A stretch of 64,000 nt of DNA from Mycolicibacterium nivoides (GTDB lineage: Bacteria; Actinomycetota; Actinomycetes; Mycobacteriales; Mycobacteriaceae): contig NZ_CP034072.1 of the NCBI RefSeq assembly GCF_003855255.1, positions 3,278,727-3,342,726 on the forward strand. Direction: 5' to 3'. Under the pieces are notes generated by a model. The model was not told the DNA's origin, made no database searches, and was given only the letters and a program-made list of their open reading frames with translations. Both the position numbers and the translations under genes were made by a program. Below are positions 7,602 through 17,301 of the stretch, one piece after another; within the stretch, counting starts at the first letter, position 1, and each line of letters begins with the position of its first letter.

Positions 7602-8294
7602 TCAGGGGGGTGTTTCGCGCAGCACGTAACCGACGCCGCGCACGGTGTGGATCAGCCGGGGCTCGCCTTCGGCCTCGGTCTTTCGGCGGAGGTAGCCGAT
7701 GTACACCTCAAGGGCATTGCCCGAAGTCGGGAAGTCGAATCCCCACACCTCTTCGAGGATGCGGCTACGGGTGAGCACCCGCCGCGGGTTCGCGATCAGC
7801 ATTTCCAGCAGCGAGAACTCGGTGCGGGTGAGGCTGATCTGACGCTGGCCACGGGTCACCTCGCGGGTCACCGGGTCCAGAGTCAGGTCTGAGAACGTCA
7901 TCATCTGCGAATCGGTGCCGTCGTCGCTTACCGTCCGGCGCAGCAACGCCCGCATCCGCGCCAGCAGCTCCTCGAGCGCGAACGGCTTGGGCAGGTAATC
8001 GTCAGCACCGGCGTCCAGTCCGGCGACCCGCTCGGAGACCGAGTCACGGGCGGTCAGTACCAGGATCGGTAGATCGTCACCGGTGCTGCGGAGCTGCCGG
8101 CACACCTCCAGACCGTCCAGCCGCGGCATCATCACGTCCAGAACCACAGCATCGGGCCGGTCACTGGCAATCGCCTCGAGTGCTTCGACCCCATCCTGGG
8201 CGAGCTCGACCGAATAACCATTGAAAGAAAGCGACCGGCGCAGGGATTCGCGCACAGCGCGATCGTCGTCAACGACAAGTATGCGCACAGGCAC
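7602..8294 (-). CDS. mprA: Response regulator MprA
   Basis: 230 residues, identical in length to Rv0981. The receiver domain spans about 1-115 with acidic residues DDD at 9-11 and the phospho-acceptor Asp in [11 protein letters not shown] (about residue 53). An OmpR-type winged-helix DNA-binding domain spans about 135-230 and ends [11 protein letters not shown]. The GTG start at 8294 was chosen because [12 protein letters not shown] is where the receiver begins. Phospho-MprA activates its own operon, pepD and sigma factor genes under envelope stress. Its own direct-repeat box ends 17 bases upstream of the start. It is separated from rpmF by a terminator, so it has its own promoter. Confidence 0.97.
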   Translation of the reverse strand: MPVRILVVDDDRAVRESLRRSLSFNGYSVELAQDGVEALEAIASDRPDAVVLDVMMPRLDGLEVCRQLRSTGDDLPILVLTARDSVSERVAGLDAGADDYLPKPFALEELLARMRALLRRTVSDDGTDSQMMTFSDLTLDPVTREVTRGQRQISLTRTEFSLLEMLIANPRRVLTRSRILEEVWGFDFPTSGNALEVYIGYLRRKTEAEGEPRLIHTVRGVGYVLRETPP

Positions 8295-8310
8295 AGTTTC
8301 AACCCGCTGT

Positions 8311-8328
8311 CTGAGAGTGGGCTGAGAG
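8311..8328 (-). promoter_or_regulatory. MprA autoregulatory box upstream of mprA
   Basis: On the minus strand CTCTCAG, four bases, CTCTCAG: a perfect 7-base direct repeat at 11-base pitch, 17-34 bases before the mprA GTG. mprA autoregulation through such repeats is established in M. tuberculosis. This copy was used here as the reference motif. Confidence 0.87.
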
Positions 8329-8384
8329 GCGCGCCGCAAATTCACCGAGCGTTTTCACGGAACCGGGACAACCCTGAGCACGAC

Positions 8385-8416
8385 AAAAAGCGCTATCACG
8401 AGTGATAGCGCTTTTT
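8385..8416 (-). terminator. Intrinsic terminator after rpmF
   Basis: A 14-base-pair stem AAAAAGCGCTATCA with its complement and a 4-base CGAG loop, flanked by A/T runs. It begins 19 bases after the rpmF stop and isolates rpmF from the mprA promoter region. Confidence 0.92.
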
Positions 8417-8434
8417 GAGAAAGTGTCTGAGGTT

Positions 8435-8608
8435 CTAGCGCTTGTCGAGATCGACCAGGCCGAGACGAGCGGCCTTGAGCAGACGGCGCGGCACCTTGTG
8501 CTGCTGACCGGCGACACTGACGCCGACGAGACCGGTTGCCTCGGCCTTCCACTGCGCGCGCCGGCTACGGGTGTTCGCGCGCGACATTCTGCGCTTGGGC
8601 ACAGCCAT
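8435..8608 (-). CDS. rpmF: 50S ribosomal protein L32
   Basis: 57 residues starting [20 protein letters not shown], with an AAGGAG ribosome site eight bases before the ATG at 8608. It is a small basic protein of the large subunit. No cysteines are present, so this is a non-zinc-binding form of L32. The C-terminus [20 protein letters not shown] matches the mycobacterial sequence. It is a single-gene transcript ending at the terminator described below it. Confidence 0.96.
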   Translation of the reverse strand: MAVPKRRMSRANTRSRRAQWKAEATGLVGVSVAGQQHKVPRRLLKAARLGLVDLDKR

Positions 8609-8832
8609 GACGTGCATCTCCTTGCTTCGGGTTGTTGCCGCGCGAATCGATTGAGCTCGCCGGCGGCGACGATTAGGTACAGAGTAACGGTTGACCTGGC
8701 GCTGCTCCAAAACGGGAGTTGTCGCATTCGCCGCCACATCCGACGGCCGCAGACTACTTTGCGGACCGGACTGGGCCGGTAAGACACCCCGGATGTGGCT
8801 ACCAGCCTGAGCTGGGACATGCCCGCCACCTA

Positions 8833-8874
8833 TTGACGTGAGACCAGCGGTACCCGCTAACCTACCGGTTGGTT
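8833..8874 (+). promoter_or_regulatory. Promoter and overlapping operator of the Atu-like operon
   Basis: A -35 TTGACG (8833-8838) and a -10 TAACCT (8858-8863), 19 bases apart. AACCTACC directly abutting GGTTGGTT (8859-8874) forms a 16-base near-palindrome with one mismatch pair that overlaps the -10. A repressor of the TetR type bound there would block transcription. The GGTT unit then repeats again to 8880. The regulator is not identifiable in this window. Confidence 0.5.
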
Positions 8875-8910
8875 GGTTGGTATCGATTGTCAGCGTCGAC
8901 AGGAGTACGA

Positions 8911-10617
8911 GTGCCTTCAGGGCCTGATGCAGTGCGCATCGGTAATTGTTCGGGGTTTTACGGCGACCGGCTGTCCGCGATGCACGACATGCTCACCGGC
9001 GGTGAGCTGGACTATCTGACCGGCGATTACCTGGCCGAGCTCACCATGCTGATCCTGGCCCGTGACCGGGCCAAGAATCCCGACCGCGGCTACGCCAAGA
9101 CCTTCCTCACCCAGCTGGAGCAGTCCCTCGGGCTGGCGCTCGACAAGGGCGTCAAGATCGTTGCCAACGCCGGCGGGCTGAACCCGGCGGGGCTGGCCAC
9201 CGCAGTCCGGGCCCTGGCCGAGCGCCTGGGCCTCGACGTCAACGTCGCCCACGTCGAGGGCGACGACCTGGTGGGCCGCGCTTCCGAGCTCGGGTTGGGC
9301 ACTCCCCTGGCCGCCAATGCCTACCTGGGCGCGTGGGGCATCGTCGACTGCCTCAATTCCGGCGCCGACGTCGTGGTCACCGGCCGGGTGACGGACGCTT
9401 CGGTGATCGTCGGGCCCGCGGCCGCACATTTCGGCTGGTCGCCCACCGATTACGACGCGCTGGCCGGAGCGGTGGCCGCCGGTCACGTGATCGAGTGCGG
9501 CACCCAGGCCACCGGCGGCAACTACTCCTTCTTCGCCGAGATACCTGATCTGGCGCGGCCCGGGTTCCCCATCGCCGAGATCGCCGCCGACGGCTCCTCG
9601 GTGATCACCAAACACGCGGACACCGGCGGGCAGGTCAGCGTCGGCACGGTCACCGCACAGCTGCTCTACGAAATCACCGGCGCTCGCTATGCCAATCCCG
9701 ATGTGACTCTGCGCGTGGACTCTCTGCAGCTGAGCCAGGACGGCGACAACCGGGTGCGTATCTCCGGGGTGACGGGCGAGGCCCCGCCGCCGACGCTGAA
9801 GGTGTCGTGCAACAGCATCGGCGGGTTCCGCAACGCCGCCACGTTCGTGCTGACCGGCCTGGACATCGAGGCCAAGGCTGCGCTCGTGCACAGCCAGCTG
9901 GAGGCCGGCCTGAAAGTCCGCCCGGCAGAACTAGATTGGACGCTAGCCCGCACCGATCATCCCGATGCCGATACCGAGGAAGCCGCCAGCGCTCTGCTGC
10001 ACTGCGTGGTCCGCGATGCGGATCCCAACATCGTCGGACGCCAATTCTCTTCGGCGGGCGTGGAGCTCGCGCTGGCGAGCTATCCGGGATTCACCACCAC
10101 CGCACCCCCGGGCGATGGTCAGATCTACGGAGTGTTCGTACCCGGCTATGTCGATGCCGCCGAGGTGCCACACATCGCCGTTCATGCCGATGGCAGCCGG
10201 ATCGGCATCGCGCCGGCGAGCGAAACCCTCGATCTGGCACCGGTGTCCGATCCCGCCCTCCCCGACCCACTACCCTCCGGGACTACTCGCCGCGCACCGC
10301 TCGGCACGATCGCCGGCGCCCGCAGCGGCGACAAGGGCGGGTCGGCCAATGTCGGGGTGTGGGTACGCACCGACGAGCAGTGGCGCTGGTTGGCACACAC
10401 GCTGACCGTCGACAAACTCCGTGAATTGCTGCCCGAGACAGCAGATCTGCCGGTCACCCGGCACGTGCTGCCGAATCTGCGGGCCGTGAACTTTGTGATC
10501 GAAGGCATTCTCGGCCAGGGCGTCGCGTATCAGGCCCGATTCGATCCGCAGGCCAAGGGGCTGGGCGAATGGTTGCGCAGCCGTCATCTCGATATCCCGG
10601 AGGAACTCATCAAGTGA
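8911..10617 (+). CDS. AtuA-like acyclic terpene utilisation family protein (DUF1446; Rv0976c homologue)
   Basis: 568 residues starting at GTG 8911, with AGGAG five bases upstream. The main DUF1446/AtuA domain runs to about 450 ([13 protein letters not shown] at the start, [10 protein letters not shown] near 165, [16 protein letters not shown] near 235), followed by a small C-terminal AtuA-associated domain ([16 protein letters not shown]). AtuA is encoded in the citronellol/geraniol degradation cluster of Pseudomonas; its biochemical role is unknown. Here it opens a six-gene operon whose other products make a complete carboxylation/hydration module, with a GTGA overlap to the next gene. Confidence 0.85.
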   Translation: MPSGPDAVRIGNCSGFYGDRLSAMHDMLTGGELDYLTGDYLAELTMLILARDRAKNPDRGYAKTFLTQLEQSLGLALDKGVKIVANAGGLNPAGLATAVRALAERLGLDVNVAHVEGDDLVGRASELGLGTPLAANAYLGAWGIVDCLNSGADVVVTGRVTDASVIVGPAAAHFGWSPTDYDALAGAVAAGHVIECGTQATGGNYSFFAEIPDLARPGFPIAEIAADGSSVITKHADTGGQVSVGTVTAQLLYEITGARYANPDVTLRVDSLQLSQDGDNRVRISGVTGEAPPPTLKVSCNSIGGFRNAATFVLTGLDIEAKAALVHSQLEAGLKVRPAELDWTLARTDHPDADTEEAASALLHCVVRDADPNIVGRQFSSAGVELALASYPGFTTTAPPGDGQIYGVFVPGYVDAAEVPHIAVHADGSRIGIAPASETLDLAPVSDPALPDPLPSGTTRRAPLGTIAGARSGDKGGSANVGVWVRTDEQWRWLAHTLTVDKLRELLPETADLPVTRHVLPNLRAVNFVIEGILGQGVAYQARFDPQAKGLGEWLRSRHLDIPEELIK

Positions 10618-11762
10618 GCATCTGGACTTCGCCCGAGCGTGAGGCATTGCGCAAGACGGTGCGCAGCTTTGCCGAGCGTGAGGTGCTGCCCCACGCCGAC
10701 GAGTGGGAACGCACCGGCGAGCTGCCGCGCGAACTGCACCGCAAGGCCGGCGAGGCCGGCCTGCTCGGCGCCAACTTCCCCGAGTCGGTCGGCGGTGGTG
10801 GCGGCGACGGGGCCGACGCCGTGATCATCTGCGAGGAAATGCACTACGCGGGTTCACCCGGTGGAGTGTTCGCGTCGCTGTTCACCTGTGGCATCGCGGT
10901 GCCGCACATGATCGCCTCGGGCGATGAACGCCTGATCGAGACCTACGTGAAGCCCACGCTGCGAGGGGATCTCATCGGATCCCTGGCCATCACCGAACCG
11001 GGCGGCGGCTCCGACGTCGGGCACCTCACCACGCGCGCGATCCGAGACGGCGATGATTTCATCCTCAACGGCGCCAAAACCTACATCACCTCGGGTGTCC
11101 GCGCGGACTATGTCGTCACGGCATCGCGCACCGGCGGACCGGGCGCGGCAGGCGTCTCACTGATCGTGGTGGACAAGGGCACGCCGGGATTCGAGGTCAC
11201 CCGCAAGCTCGACAAGATGGGTTGGCGTTCAAGCGATACCGCCGAGCTGTCCTACAGCGACGTGCGGGTGCCGGCGGCCAACCTGATCGGCGCGGAAAAC
11301 TCCGGCTTCCTGCAGATCGCGGCGGCGTTCGTCTCCGAGCGGGTGGGCCTGGCTGTGCAGGCCTATGCCAGCGCGCAGCGCTGCCTGGACCTGACCGTGC
11401 AGTGGTGCCGCGACCGCGAGACCTTCGGCAAGCCGCTGATCGCCCGGCAGTCGGTGCAGAACACCCTGGCGGAAATGGCCCGGCGGATCGACGTGGCCCG
11501 GGTGTACACGCGCCATGTCGTCGAGCGGCAGTTGGCCGGGGACCAGGGCCTGATCACCGAGGTGTGCTTCGCCAAGAACACCGCCGTGGAGACCGGCGAG
11601 TGGGTGGCCAATCAGGCTGTCCAATTGTTCGGCGGCATGGGCTACATGGCCGAATCCGAGGTCGAGCGCCAGTACCGTGACATGCGCATCCTGGGTATCG
11701 GCGGAGGTACCACCGAGATCCTGACCTCGTTGGCCGCAAAGACATTGGGGTTCCAGTCATGA
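10614..11762 (+). CDS. fadE13: Acyl-CoA dehydrogenase FadE13
   Basis: 382 residues with the three-part acyl-CoA dehydrogenase fold: an N-terminal helical domain, a middle beta domain with the FAD/substrate signature (SLAITEPGGGSDVG), and a C-terminal helical domain with GTTEILTSLAAKTLGF. FAD-dependent alpha,beta-desaturation of an acyl-CoA thioester is expected. The GTG at 10614 overlaps the upstream stop by four bases and its own stop overlaps accD2 by four, so translation is coupled throughout. In an Atu-type pathway this position corresponds to citronellyl-CoA dehydrogenase (AtuD), but the true substrate is unproven. Confidence 0.92.
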   Translation: MSIWTSPEREALRKTVRSFAEREVLPHADEWERTGELPRELHRKAGEAGLLGANFPESVGGGGGDGADAVIICEEMHYAGSPGGVFASLFTCGIAVPHMIASGDERLIETYVKPTLRGDLIGSLAITEPGGGSDVGHLTTRAIRDGDDFILNGAKTYITSGVRADYVVTASRTGGPGAAGVSLIVVDKGTPGFEVTRKLDKMGWRSSDTAELSYSDVRVPAANLIGAENSGFLQIAAAFVSERVGLAVQAYASAQRCLDLTVQWCRDRETFGKPLIARQSVQNTLAEMARRIDVARVYTRHVVERQLAGDQGLITEVCFAKNTAVETGEWVANQAVQLFGGMGYMAESEVERQYRDMRILGIGGGTTEILTSLAAKTLGFQS

Positions 11763-13354
11763 CCACTCTCAAATCAACCATCGACCCTGGCTCGCCAGGG
11801 TTCACCGAGGCGGCCGAGGTGATGGCCGCCAAGCTCGCCGAGCTCGATGCCGAGCACGCCAAGGCCCTGGCCGGCGGCGGGCCAAAGTATGTGGACCGCC
11901 ATCACGGCCGCGGCAAGCTCACCGCCCGTGAGCGGGTCGAGCTGCTGCTGGATCCGGATGCCCCGTTCCTGGAGCTGAGCCCGTTGGCGGCCTGGGGCAG
12001 CGATTTCACCGTGGGCGCCAGCGTCGTCTGCGGCATCGGTGCCGTCGAGGGTGTCGAATGCCTGATCGTCGCGAACGATCCAACCGTCAAGGGCGGCACC
12101 AGCAACCCGTGGACGCTCAAGAAGATCCTGCGCGCCAACCAGATCGCGATGGAGAACCGGCTTCCGGTGGTCTCCCTCGTGGAGTCCGGTGGCGCCGATC
12201 TGCCGACGCAGAAGGAGATCTTCATCCCCGGCGGGCAGATGTTCCGCGATCTGACCAGGCTGTCGGCGGCGGGCATCCCGACCATCGCGCTGGTGTTCGG
12301 CAACTCGACGGCCGGCGGCGCATACGTGCCGGGCATGTCCGATCACGTCGTGATGATCAAGGAACGCTCCAAGGTGTTCCTGGCCGGGCCGCCGCTGGTG
12401 AAGATGGCCACCGGCGAGGAGTCCGACGACGAGTCGCTGGGCGGTGCCGAGATGCACGCCCGCACTTCGGGTCTGGGTGACTACCTGGCCAACGACGAGC
12501 TCGACGCGATCCGGATCGGCCGGCGCATCGTGGCCCGGCTGAACTGGCGGAAGAAGGGACCCGTTCCCGCTCCGGTGGTCGAGCCGAAGTTCGACCCGGA
12601 GGAGCTAATCGGCATCGTGCCCGCCGATCTGCGTATCCCGTTCGACCCGCGTGACGTGATCGCCCGCATCGTCGACGGCTCCGATTTCGACGAGTTCAAA
12701 CCGCTGTACGGATCGTCGCTGGTGACGGGATGGGCCACGCTGTACGGCTACCCGATCGGGATCCTGGCCAATGCCCGGGGGGTGCTGTTCTCCGAGGAGT
12801 CGCAGAAGGCCACCCAATTCATCCAGCTGGCCAACCGGTCTGACACCCCGCTTCTGTTCCTGCACAACACCACCGGCTACATGGTGGGTAAGCAGTACGA
12901 AGAGGGCGGCATGATCAAGCACGGCTCGATGATGATCAATGCGGTGTCGAACTCCACTGTTCCGCACATCTCGCTGCTGCTGGGTGCCTCCTACGGCGCG
13001 GGCCACTACGGCATGTGCGGGCGGGCGTACGACCCGCGGTTCCTGTTCGCCTGGCCGTCGTCCAAGTCCGCGGTGATGGGCGGAACCCAGCTCGCGGGTG
13101 TGCTCTCGATCGTGAGCCGCGCTGCCGCCGAGGCCCGTGGACAAGCCGTCGACGAGGCCGCTGATGCGGCACTGCGGGCTGCGGTCGAGGCTCAGATCGA
13201 GGCCGAGTCGCTGCCGATGTTCCTGTCCGGCCGGTTGTACGACGACGGGGTGATCGATCCCCGGGATACCCGCACCGTGCTGGGAATGTGCCTGTCCGCC
13301 ATCGCGAATGGCCCGATCGAGGGGACGTCGAACTTCGGCGTCTTCAGGATGTGA
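11759..13354 (+). CDS. accD2: Acyl-CoA carboxylase carboxyltransferase (beta) subunit AccD2
   Basis: A 531-residue carboxyltransferase with two crotonase-like halves. The N-terminal acyl-CoA-binding half includes VESGGADLPTQKEIFIPGG and the glycine loop of NSTAGGAYVPGMSD; the C-terminal carboxybiotin half includes LLGASYGAGHYGMCGRAYDPRF. It transfers CO2 from biotinylated AccA2 to an acyl-CoA. This class resembles methylcrotonyl- and geranyl-CoA carboxylases rather than propionyl-CoA carboxylase, judged by the QKEIFIPGG and GAGHYGMCGRAY motifs. The ATGA overlap with fadE13 and the 7-base gap to accA2 indicate an operon and an enzyme complex. Confidence 0.93.
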   Translation: MTTLKSTIDPGSPGFTEAAEVMAAKLAELDAEHAKALAGGGPKYVDRHHGRGKLTARERVELLLDPDAPFLELSPLAAWGSDFTVGASVVCGIGAVEGVECLIVANDPTVKGGTSNPWTLKKILRANQIAMENRLPVVSLVESGGADLPTQKEIFIPGGQMFRDLTRLSAAGIPTIALVFGNSTAGGAYVPGMSDHVVMIKERSKVFLAGPPLVKMATGEESDDESLGGAEMHARTSGLGDYLANDELDAIRIGRRIVARLNWRKKGPVPAPVVEPKFDPEELIGIVPADLRIPFDPRDVIARIVDGSDFDEFKPLYGSSLVTGWATLYGYPIGILANARGVLFSEESQKATQFIQLANRSDTPLLFLHNTTGYMVGKQYEEGGMIKHGSMMINAVSNSTVPHISLLLGASYGAGHYGMCGRAYDPRFLFAWPSSKSAVMGGTQLAGVLSIVSRAAAEARGQAVDEAADAALRAAVEAQIEAESLPMFLSGRLYDDGVIDPRDTRTVLGMCLSAIANGPIEGTSNFGVFRM

Positions 13355-13361
13355 GCGAACA

Positions 13362-15299
13362 GTGATTACGAGAGTCCTCGTCGCCAACCGCGGCGAGATC
13401 GCGCGCCGGGTATTCGAGACCTGCCGTCGTCTCGGCATCGGCACGGTCGCTGTGTACACCGACCCCGACGCCGGGTCCCCACACGTCGCCGAGGCCGACG
13501 CCCGGGTTCGCCTGGAAGGCAACAACGGCTACCTCGACTCCGCCCAGATCATCGCCGCGGCCCGGGCCGCGGGTGCCGACGCCGTTCATCCCGGCTACGG
13601 GTTTCTCTCCGAGAACCCGGATTTCGCGGCGGCCGTGATCGATGCCGGGCTGACCTGGATCGGTCCGCCGGTGAACGCCGTGCAGGCCATGGGCTCCAAG
13701 ATCGAGGCCAAGAAGATGATGGCCGCGGCCGGCGTCCCGGTGCTGACCGAGCTCGACCCGTCGACCGTGACGGCCGATCAGCTGCCGGTGCTGGTGAAAG
13801 CGTCGGCCGGTGGCGGCGGCCGCGGTATGCGCGTCGTGCGCGAACTGTCGGATCTGCCAAGCGAAGTGGCAGCGGCCCAGCGTGAGGCACAGTCGGCGTT
13901 CGGTGATCCCACGGTGTTCTGCGAGCGCTACCTGGCGGCCGGCCATCACGTCGAGGTGCAGGTGCTGGCAGATCAGCACGGCACGGTGTGGGCGGTCGGC
14001 GAGCGCGAGTGCTCGATCCAGCGCCGTCATCAGAAGGTCATCGAGGAGGCCCCGTCGCCTCTGGTGGAACGCACTCCCGGGATGCGGGAGAAGCTGTTCG
14101 ACGCGGCCCGGCTGGCTGCCGAGGCGATCGGCTACGCCGGCGCGGGCACGGTCGAGTTCATGGCGGACGAGCGGGGTGACTTCTTCTTCCTGGAGATGAA
14201 TACCCGCCTGCAGGTGGAGCATCCGGTCACCGAGGCCACCACCGGGCTCGACCTGGTCGAGCTGCAGATCGCGGTAGCCGATGGCGGCAGGCTCGATGCC
14301 GAGCCGCCCGCCTCCCGCGGTTCGTCGATCGAGGCCCGCCTGTACGCCGAGGATCCGGCCAAGGGCTGGCAGCCCCAGGCCGGCGCGGTGCACCGGTTCG
14401 AGGTGCCCGGGCAGGTGCGGGTCGACACGGGCATCGAGGACGGCTCGGTGGTGTCGATCTTCTACGACCCCATGCTGGCCAAGGTCATCTCGTATGCGCC
14501 CACCCGGCGCCAGGCCGCGACGGTGCTGGCCGATGCGTTGGCCCGCACCCGGATTCACGGACTGCGCACCAACCGGGACCTACTGGTGAACGTGCTGCGG
14601 CATCCGGCGTTCCTGGACGGAGCCACCGACACGGCGTTCTTCGACACCCACGGCCTCAACACCCTGGCCGCTCCTCTCGCCGATGCCGGAGCGGTGACGC
14701 TCTCGGCGATCGCGGCCGCCCTGGCCGAATCCGCGCACAACCGCAGCAGCGCACGGGTTTTCGGCGCGGCGCCCAGTGGCTGGCGCAACCTGGTCTCGGG
14801 CCACCAATCCCGGGCCTACCGCGATAGCGCGGGCGAGGACGTCCAGGTGCGCTACCGGTTCACCCGCACCGGGGTCGAGTTGCCCGACGACGAGGGAGTC
14901 GCCCTGGTGTCGGCGACGCCGGACCGGGTAGTCCTCACCGTCAACGGTGTAGACCGCGCGTTCGACGTGGCGCGCTACGGCGATCAGGTGTTCGTCGACT
15001 CACCGCTCGGTCCCGTGCAGCTCACCGCGCTGCCCCGCTTCCCCGACCCGGACGACGCGGTCGCACACGGCTCGCTGCTGGCGCCGATGCCCGGTTCGGT
15101 GGTGCGCGTCGGGGCCGCCGTCGGCGATACCGTCACCGCCGGACAACCCCTGATCTGGCTGGAAGCCATGAAAATGGAGCACACCATCGCCGCACCCGAC
15201 GACGGGGTGCTGGCCGAACTCAATGTCGCCGCGGGCCAACAGGTCGAAGTCGGCGCCGTACTTGCCCGTGTCGAAGATTCTGAAGGAGAACAGTCATGA
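13362..15299 (+). CDS. accA2: Biotin-dependent acyl-CoA carboxylase alpha subunit AccA2 (biotin carboxylase plus BCCP)
   Basis: 645 residues from the GTG at 13362 (ITRVLVANRGEIARRVF follows). Order: a biotin carboxylase N-domain, an ATP-grasp domain (KASAGGGGRGMR; catalytic FLEMNTRLQVEHPVTE), a biotin carboxylase C-domain to about 445, a BT-like linker region, and a C-terminal biotin carboxyl carrier domain with the biotinylated Lys604 in EAMKMEH. It carboxylates its own biotin using ATP and bicarbonate and delivers CO2 to AccD2. It lies between accD2 and fadE12, with a four-base overlap to the latter. Confidence 0.94.
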   Translation: MITRVLVANRGEIARRVFETCRRLGIGTVAVYTDPDAGSPHVAEADARVRLEGNNGYLDSAQIIAAARAAGADAVHPGYGFLSENPDFAAAVIDAGLTWIGPPVNAVQAMGSKIEAKKMMAAAGVPVLTELDPSTVTADQLPVLVKASAGGGGRGMRVVRELSDLPSEVAAAQREAQSAFGDPTVFCERYLAAGHHVEVQVLADQHGTVWAVGERECSIQRRHQKVIEEAPSPLVERTPGMREKLFDAARLAAEAIGYAGAGTVEFMADERGDFFFLEMNTRLQVEHPVTEATTGLDLVELQIAVADGGRLDAEPPASRGSSIEARLYAEDPAKGWQPQAGAVHRFEVPGQVRVDTGIEDGSVVSIFYDPMLAKVISYAPTRRQAATVLADALARTRIHGLRTNRDLLVNVLRHPAFLDGATDTAFFDTHGLNTLAAPLADAGAVTLSAIAAALAESAHNRSSARVFGAAPSGWRNLVSGHQSRAYRDSAGEDVQVRYRFTRTGVELPDDEGVALVSATPDRVVLTVNGVDRAFDVARYGDQVFVDSPLGPVQLTALPRFPDPDDAVAHGSLLAPMPGSVVRVGAAVGDTVTAGQPLIWLEAMKMEHTIAAPDDGVLAELNVAAGQQVEVGAVLARVEDSEGEQS

Positions 15300-16453
15300 G
15301 CTTCATCGAGACCGAGGAACAGAAAGCCCTGCGTCAGGCGGTGGCCGCGATGGCCGCCAACTACGGGCAGGACTACTACCTGGAGAAGGCCCGCTCAGGC
15401 CAGCACACCACCGAATTGTGGAACGAGGCAGGCAAACTCGGCTTCATCGGGGTGAACCTGCCCGAGGAGTACGGTGGCGGCGGCGCCGGCATGTACGAGC
15501 TGTCCATGGTGATGGAAGAAATGTCAGCGGCCGGGTCGGCGCTGCTGATGATGGTGGTCTCCCCCGCGATCAACGGCACCATCATCTCCAAGTTCGGCAC
15601 CGAGGAACAGAAGAAGCGCTGGATCCCCGGCATCGCCGACGGGTCGATCACCATGGCCTTCGCGATCACCGAGCCTGACGCGGGTTCCAACAGCCACCGC
15701 ATCACTACCACCGCACGCCGCGACGGCAGCGACTGGATCCTCAAGGGCCAGAAGACGTTCATCTCCGGTATCGACCAGGCCCAGGCCGTGCTCGTCGTCG
15801 GACGCACCGAGGACCACAAGACCGGAAACCTCAAGCCCGCGTTGTTCGTCATCCCGACCGACACCCCGGGCCTGAACTGGACCAAGATCGAGATGGAGAT
15901 CGTCAGCCCGGAGAGCCAGTTCCAGGTGTTCCTCGACGACGTCCGGCTGCCTGCCGACGCGTTGGTGGGTTCGGAAGACGCCGCGATCGCGCAGCTGTTC
16001 GCCGGGCTGAACCCCGAACGCATCATGGGTGCGGCCAGCGCGGTAGGTGTGGGCCGGTTCGCCATCAACAAGGCGGTCGACTACGTGAAGACCCGCCAGG
16101 TCTGGAAGGTGCCGATCGGCTCGCACCAGGGTCTGTCACATCCGCTGGCGCAGAACCACATCGAGGTGGAGCTGGCCAAGTTGATGATGCAGAAGGCCGC
16201 GACGCTGTATGACGCCGGCGACGACTTCGGCGCGGCCGAGGCCGCCAACATGGCCAAGTACGCGGCAGGTGAGGCGTCGGTGCGGGCGGTCGATCAGGCC
16301 GTGCAGTCTCTCGGCGGCAACGGCCTGACCAAGGAGTACGGCATCGCCGCCGCGGTGACGGCCTCCAAGCTGGCCCGGATCGCACCGGTGAGCCGGGAGA
16401 TGATCCTGAACTTCGTCGCACAGACCTCGCTGGGTCTCCCCCGGTCGTACTGA
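15296..16453 (+). CDS. fadE12: Acyl-CoA dehydrogenase FadE12
   Basis: A 385-residue acyl-CoA dehydrogenase with the mid-domain signature MAFAITEPDAGSNSHRI and a C-terminal GGNGLTKEYGIAAAVT segment. The last region differs from the TTEI motif of most members, as in isovaleryl/AtuD-like lineages that carry a different base-bearing loop. It is the second dehydrogenase in the operon, paralogous to FadE13, so the pathway may contain two desaturation steps or act on two chain lengths. ATG 15296 overlaps the accA2 stop (ATGA). FAD cofactor; exact substrate unknown. Confidence 0.91.
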   Translation: MSFIETEEQKALRQAVAAMAANYGQDYYLEKARSGQHTTELWNEAGKLGFIGVNLPEEYGGGGAGMYELSMVMEEMSAAGSALLMMVVSPAINGTIISKFGTEEQKKRWIPGIADGSITMAFAITEPDAGSNSHRITTTARRDGSDWILKGQKTFISGIDQAQAVLVVGRTEDHKTGNLKPALFVIPTDTPGLNWTKIEMEIVSPESQFQVFLDDVRLPADALVGSEDAAIAQLFAGLNPERIMGAASAVGVGRFAINKAVDYVKTRQVWKVPIGSHQGLSHPLAQNHIEVELAKLMMQKAATLYDAGDDFGAAEAANMAKYAAGEASVRAVDQAVQSLGGNGLTKEYGIAAAVTASKLARIAPVSREMILNFVAQTSLGLPRSY

Positions 16454-16468
16454 CGGGCCGTACCGACC

Positions 16469-17236
16469 ATGACGTCATTGGTTCATTACTCGGTGGCCGG
16501 CAGCGTCGCCCGGCTGACGCTGGACTCCCCGCACAACCGCAACGCACTGTCCACGGCCCTGGTCGAGCAGTTGCTCCAGGGCTTCTCCGACGCCGCAGAA
16601 GAACCCGGGGTCCGGGCGGTGGTGCTCGGGCACACCGGTGGGACCTTCTGCGCCGGAGCCGATCTCAGCGAAGCTGCCGGTCAGGATCCCGGCGACATCG
16701 CTGTCGACCGGGCTCGCGAGATGACCAAGCTGCTGCGGGCCATCCTGGAATTGCCGATTCCGGTGATCGGCGCGATCGACGGGCACGTGCGGGCCGGCGG
16801 GATGGGACTGGTCGGTGCGTGCGATCTCGTCGTCGCCGGTTCGCAGAGCACATTCGCGTTGACCGAAGCACGCATCGGCGTTGCGCCGTCGATCATTTCG
16901 CTGACCCTGTTGCCGAAGATGTCGCCACGGGCGGCCGGACGGTACTTCGTCACCGGCGAGAAGTTCGGTGCGGCCGAGGCAGCCGAGATCGGGCTGATCA
17001 CCATGGCCGCCGACGACGTCGCCGATGCGGTCGCCGCGCTGGCGGGTGAGATCGCCAAGGGTTCACCGCAGGGGCTGGCGACGTCGAAGGCGCTGACGAC
17101 CGCGTCCATCCTGCGTGGGTTCGACGAGCTGGCGGAAGGCCTGACCCGGCAGTCCGCGCAACTGTTCGTCTCCGACGAGGCCCGCGAGGGCATGATGGCG
17201 TTCCTGCAGAAGCGCCCGCCGAACTGGGTGGGCTGA
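16469..17236 (+). CDS. echA7: Enoyl-CoA hydratase/isomerase EchA7
   Basis: A 255-residue crotonase-fold protein. The oxyanion-hole segment GTFCAGADLSEAA (about 53-65) and the GHVRAGGMGLVGACDLVVA stretch (about 108-126) are present. It hydrates an alpha,beta-unsaturated CoA ester; in the Atu pathway the equivalent step is hydration of isohexenylglutaconyl-CoA, in the leucine pathway methylglutaconyl-CoA. It is the last gene of the operon, 15 bases after fadE12. The order equals Rv0976c-Rv0971c. Confidence 0.9.
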   Translation: MTSLVHYSVAGSVARLTLDSPHNRNALSTALVEQLLQGFSDAAEEPGVRAVVLGHTGGTFCAGADLSEAAGQDPGDIAVDRAREMTKLLRAILELPIPVIGAIDGHVRAGGMGLVGACDLVVAGSQSTFALTEARIGVAPSIISLTLLPKMSPRAAGRYFVTGEKFGAAEAAEIGLITMAADDVADAVAALAGEIAKGSPQGLATSKALTTASILRGFDELAEGLTRQSAQLFVSDEAREGMMAFLQKRPPNWVG

Positions 17237-17243
17237 GGCCGCA

Positions 17244-17264
17244 CTACCCGCTACCCGCTACCCG
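17244..17264. repeat. Three tandem copies of a 7-base repeat after echA7
   Basis: CTACCCG occurs three times head to tail, eight bases after the echA7 stop. No hairpin is formed. Its role is unknown. Confidence 0.7.
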
Positions 17265-17288
17265 CTCCAGAACCAGCAACCTCCGCAC

Positions 17289-17294
17289 TATTGT
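17289..17294 (+). promoter_or_regulatory. -10 element for a probably leaderless transcript
   Basis: TATTGT fits TANNNT and ends seven bases before the ATG at 17302. No ribosome-binding sequence is present, which is the signature of a leaderless mycobacterial mRNA beginning at the A of the start codon. Confidence 0.5.
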
Positions 17295-17301
17295 CGGTTC
17301 A

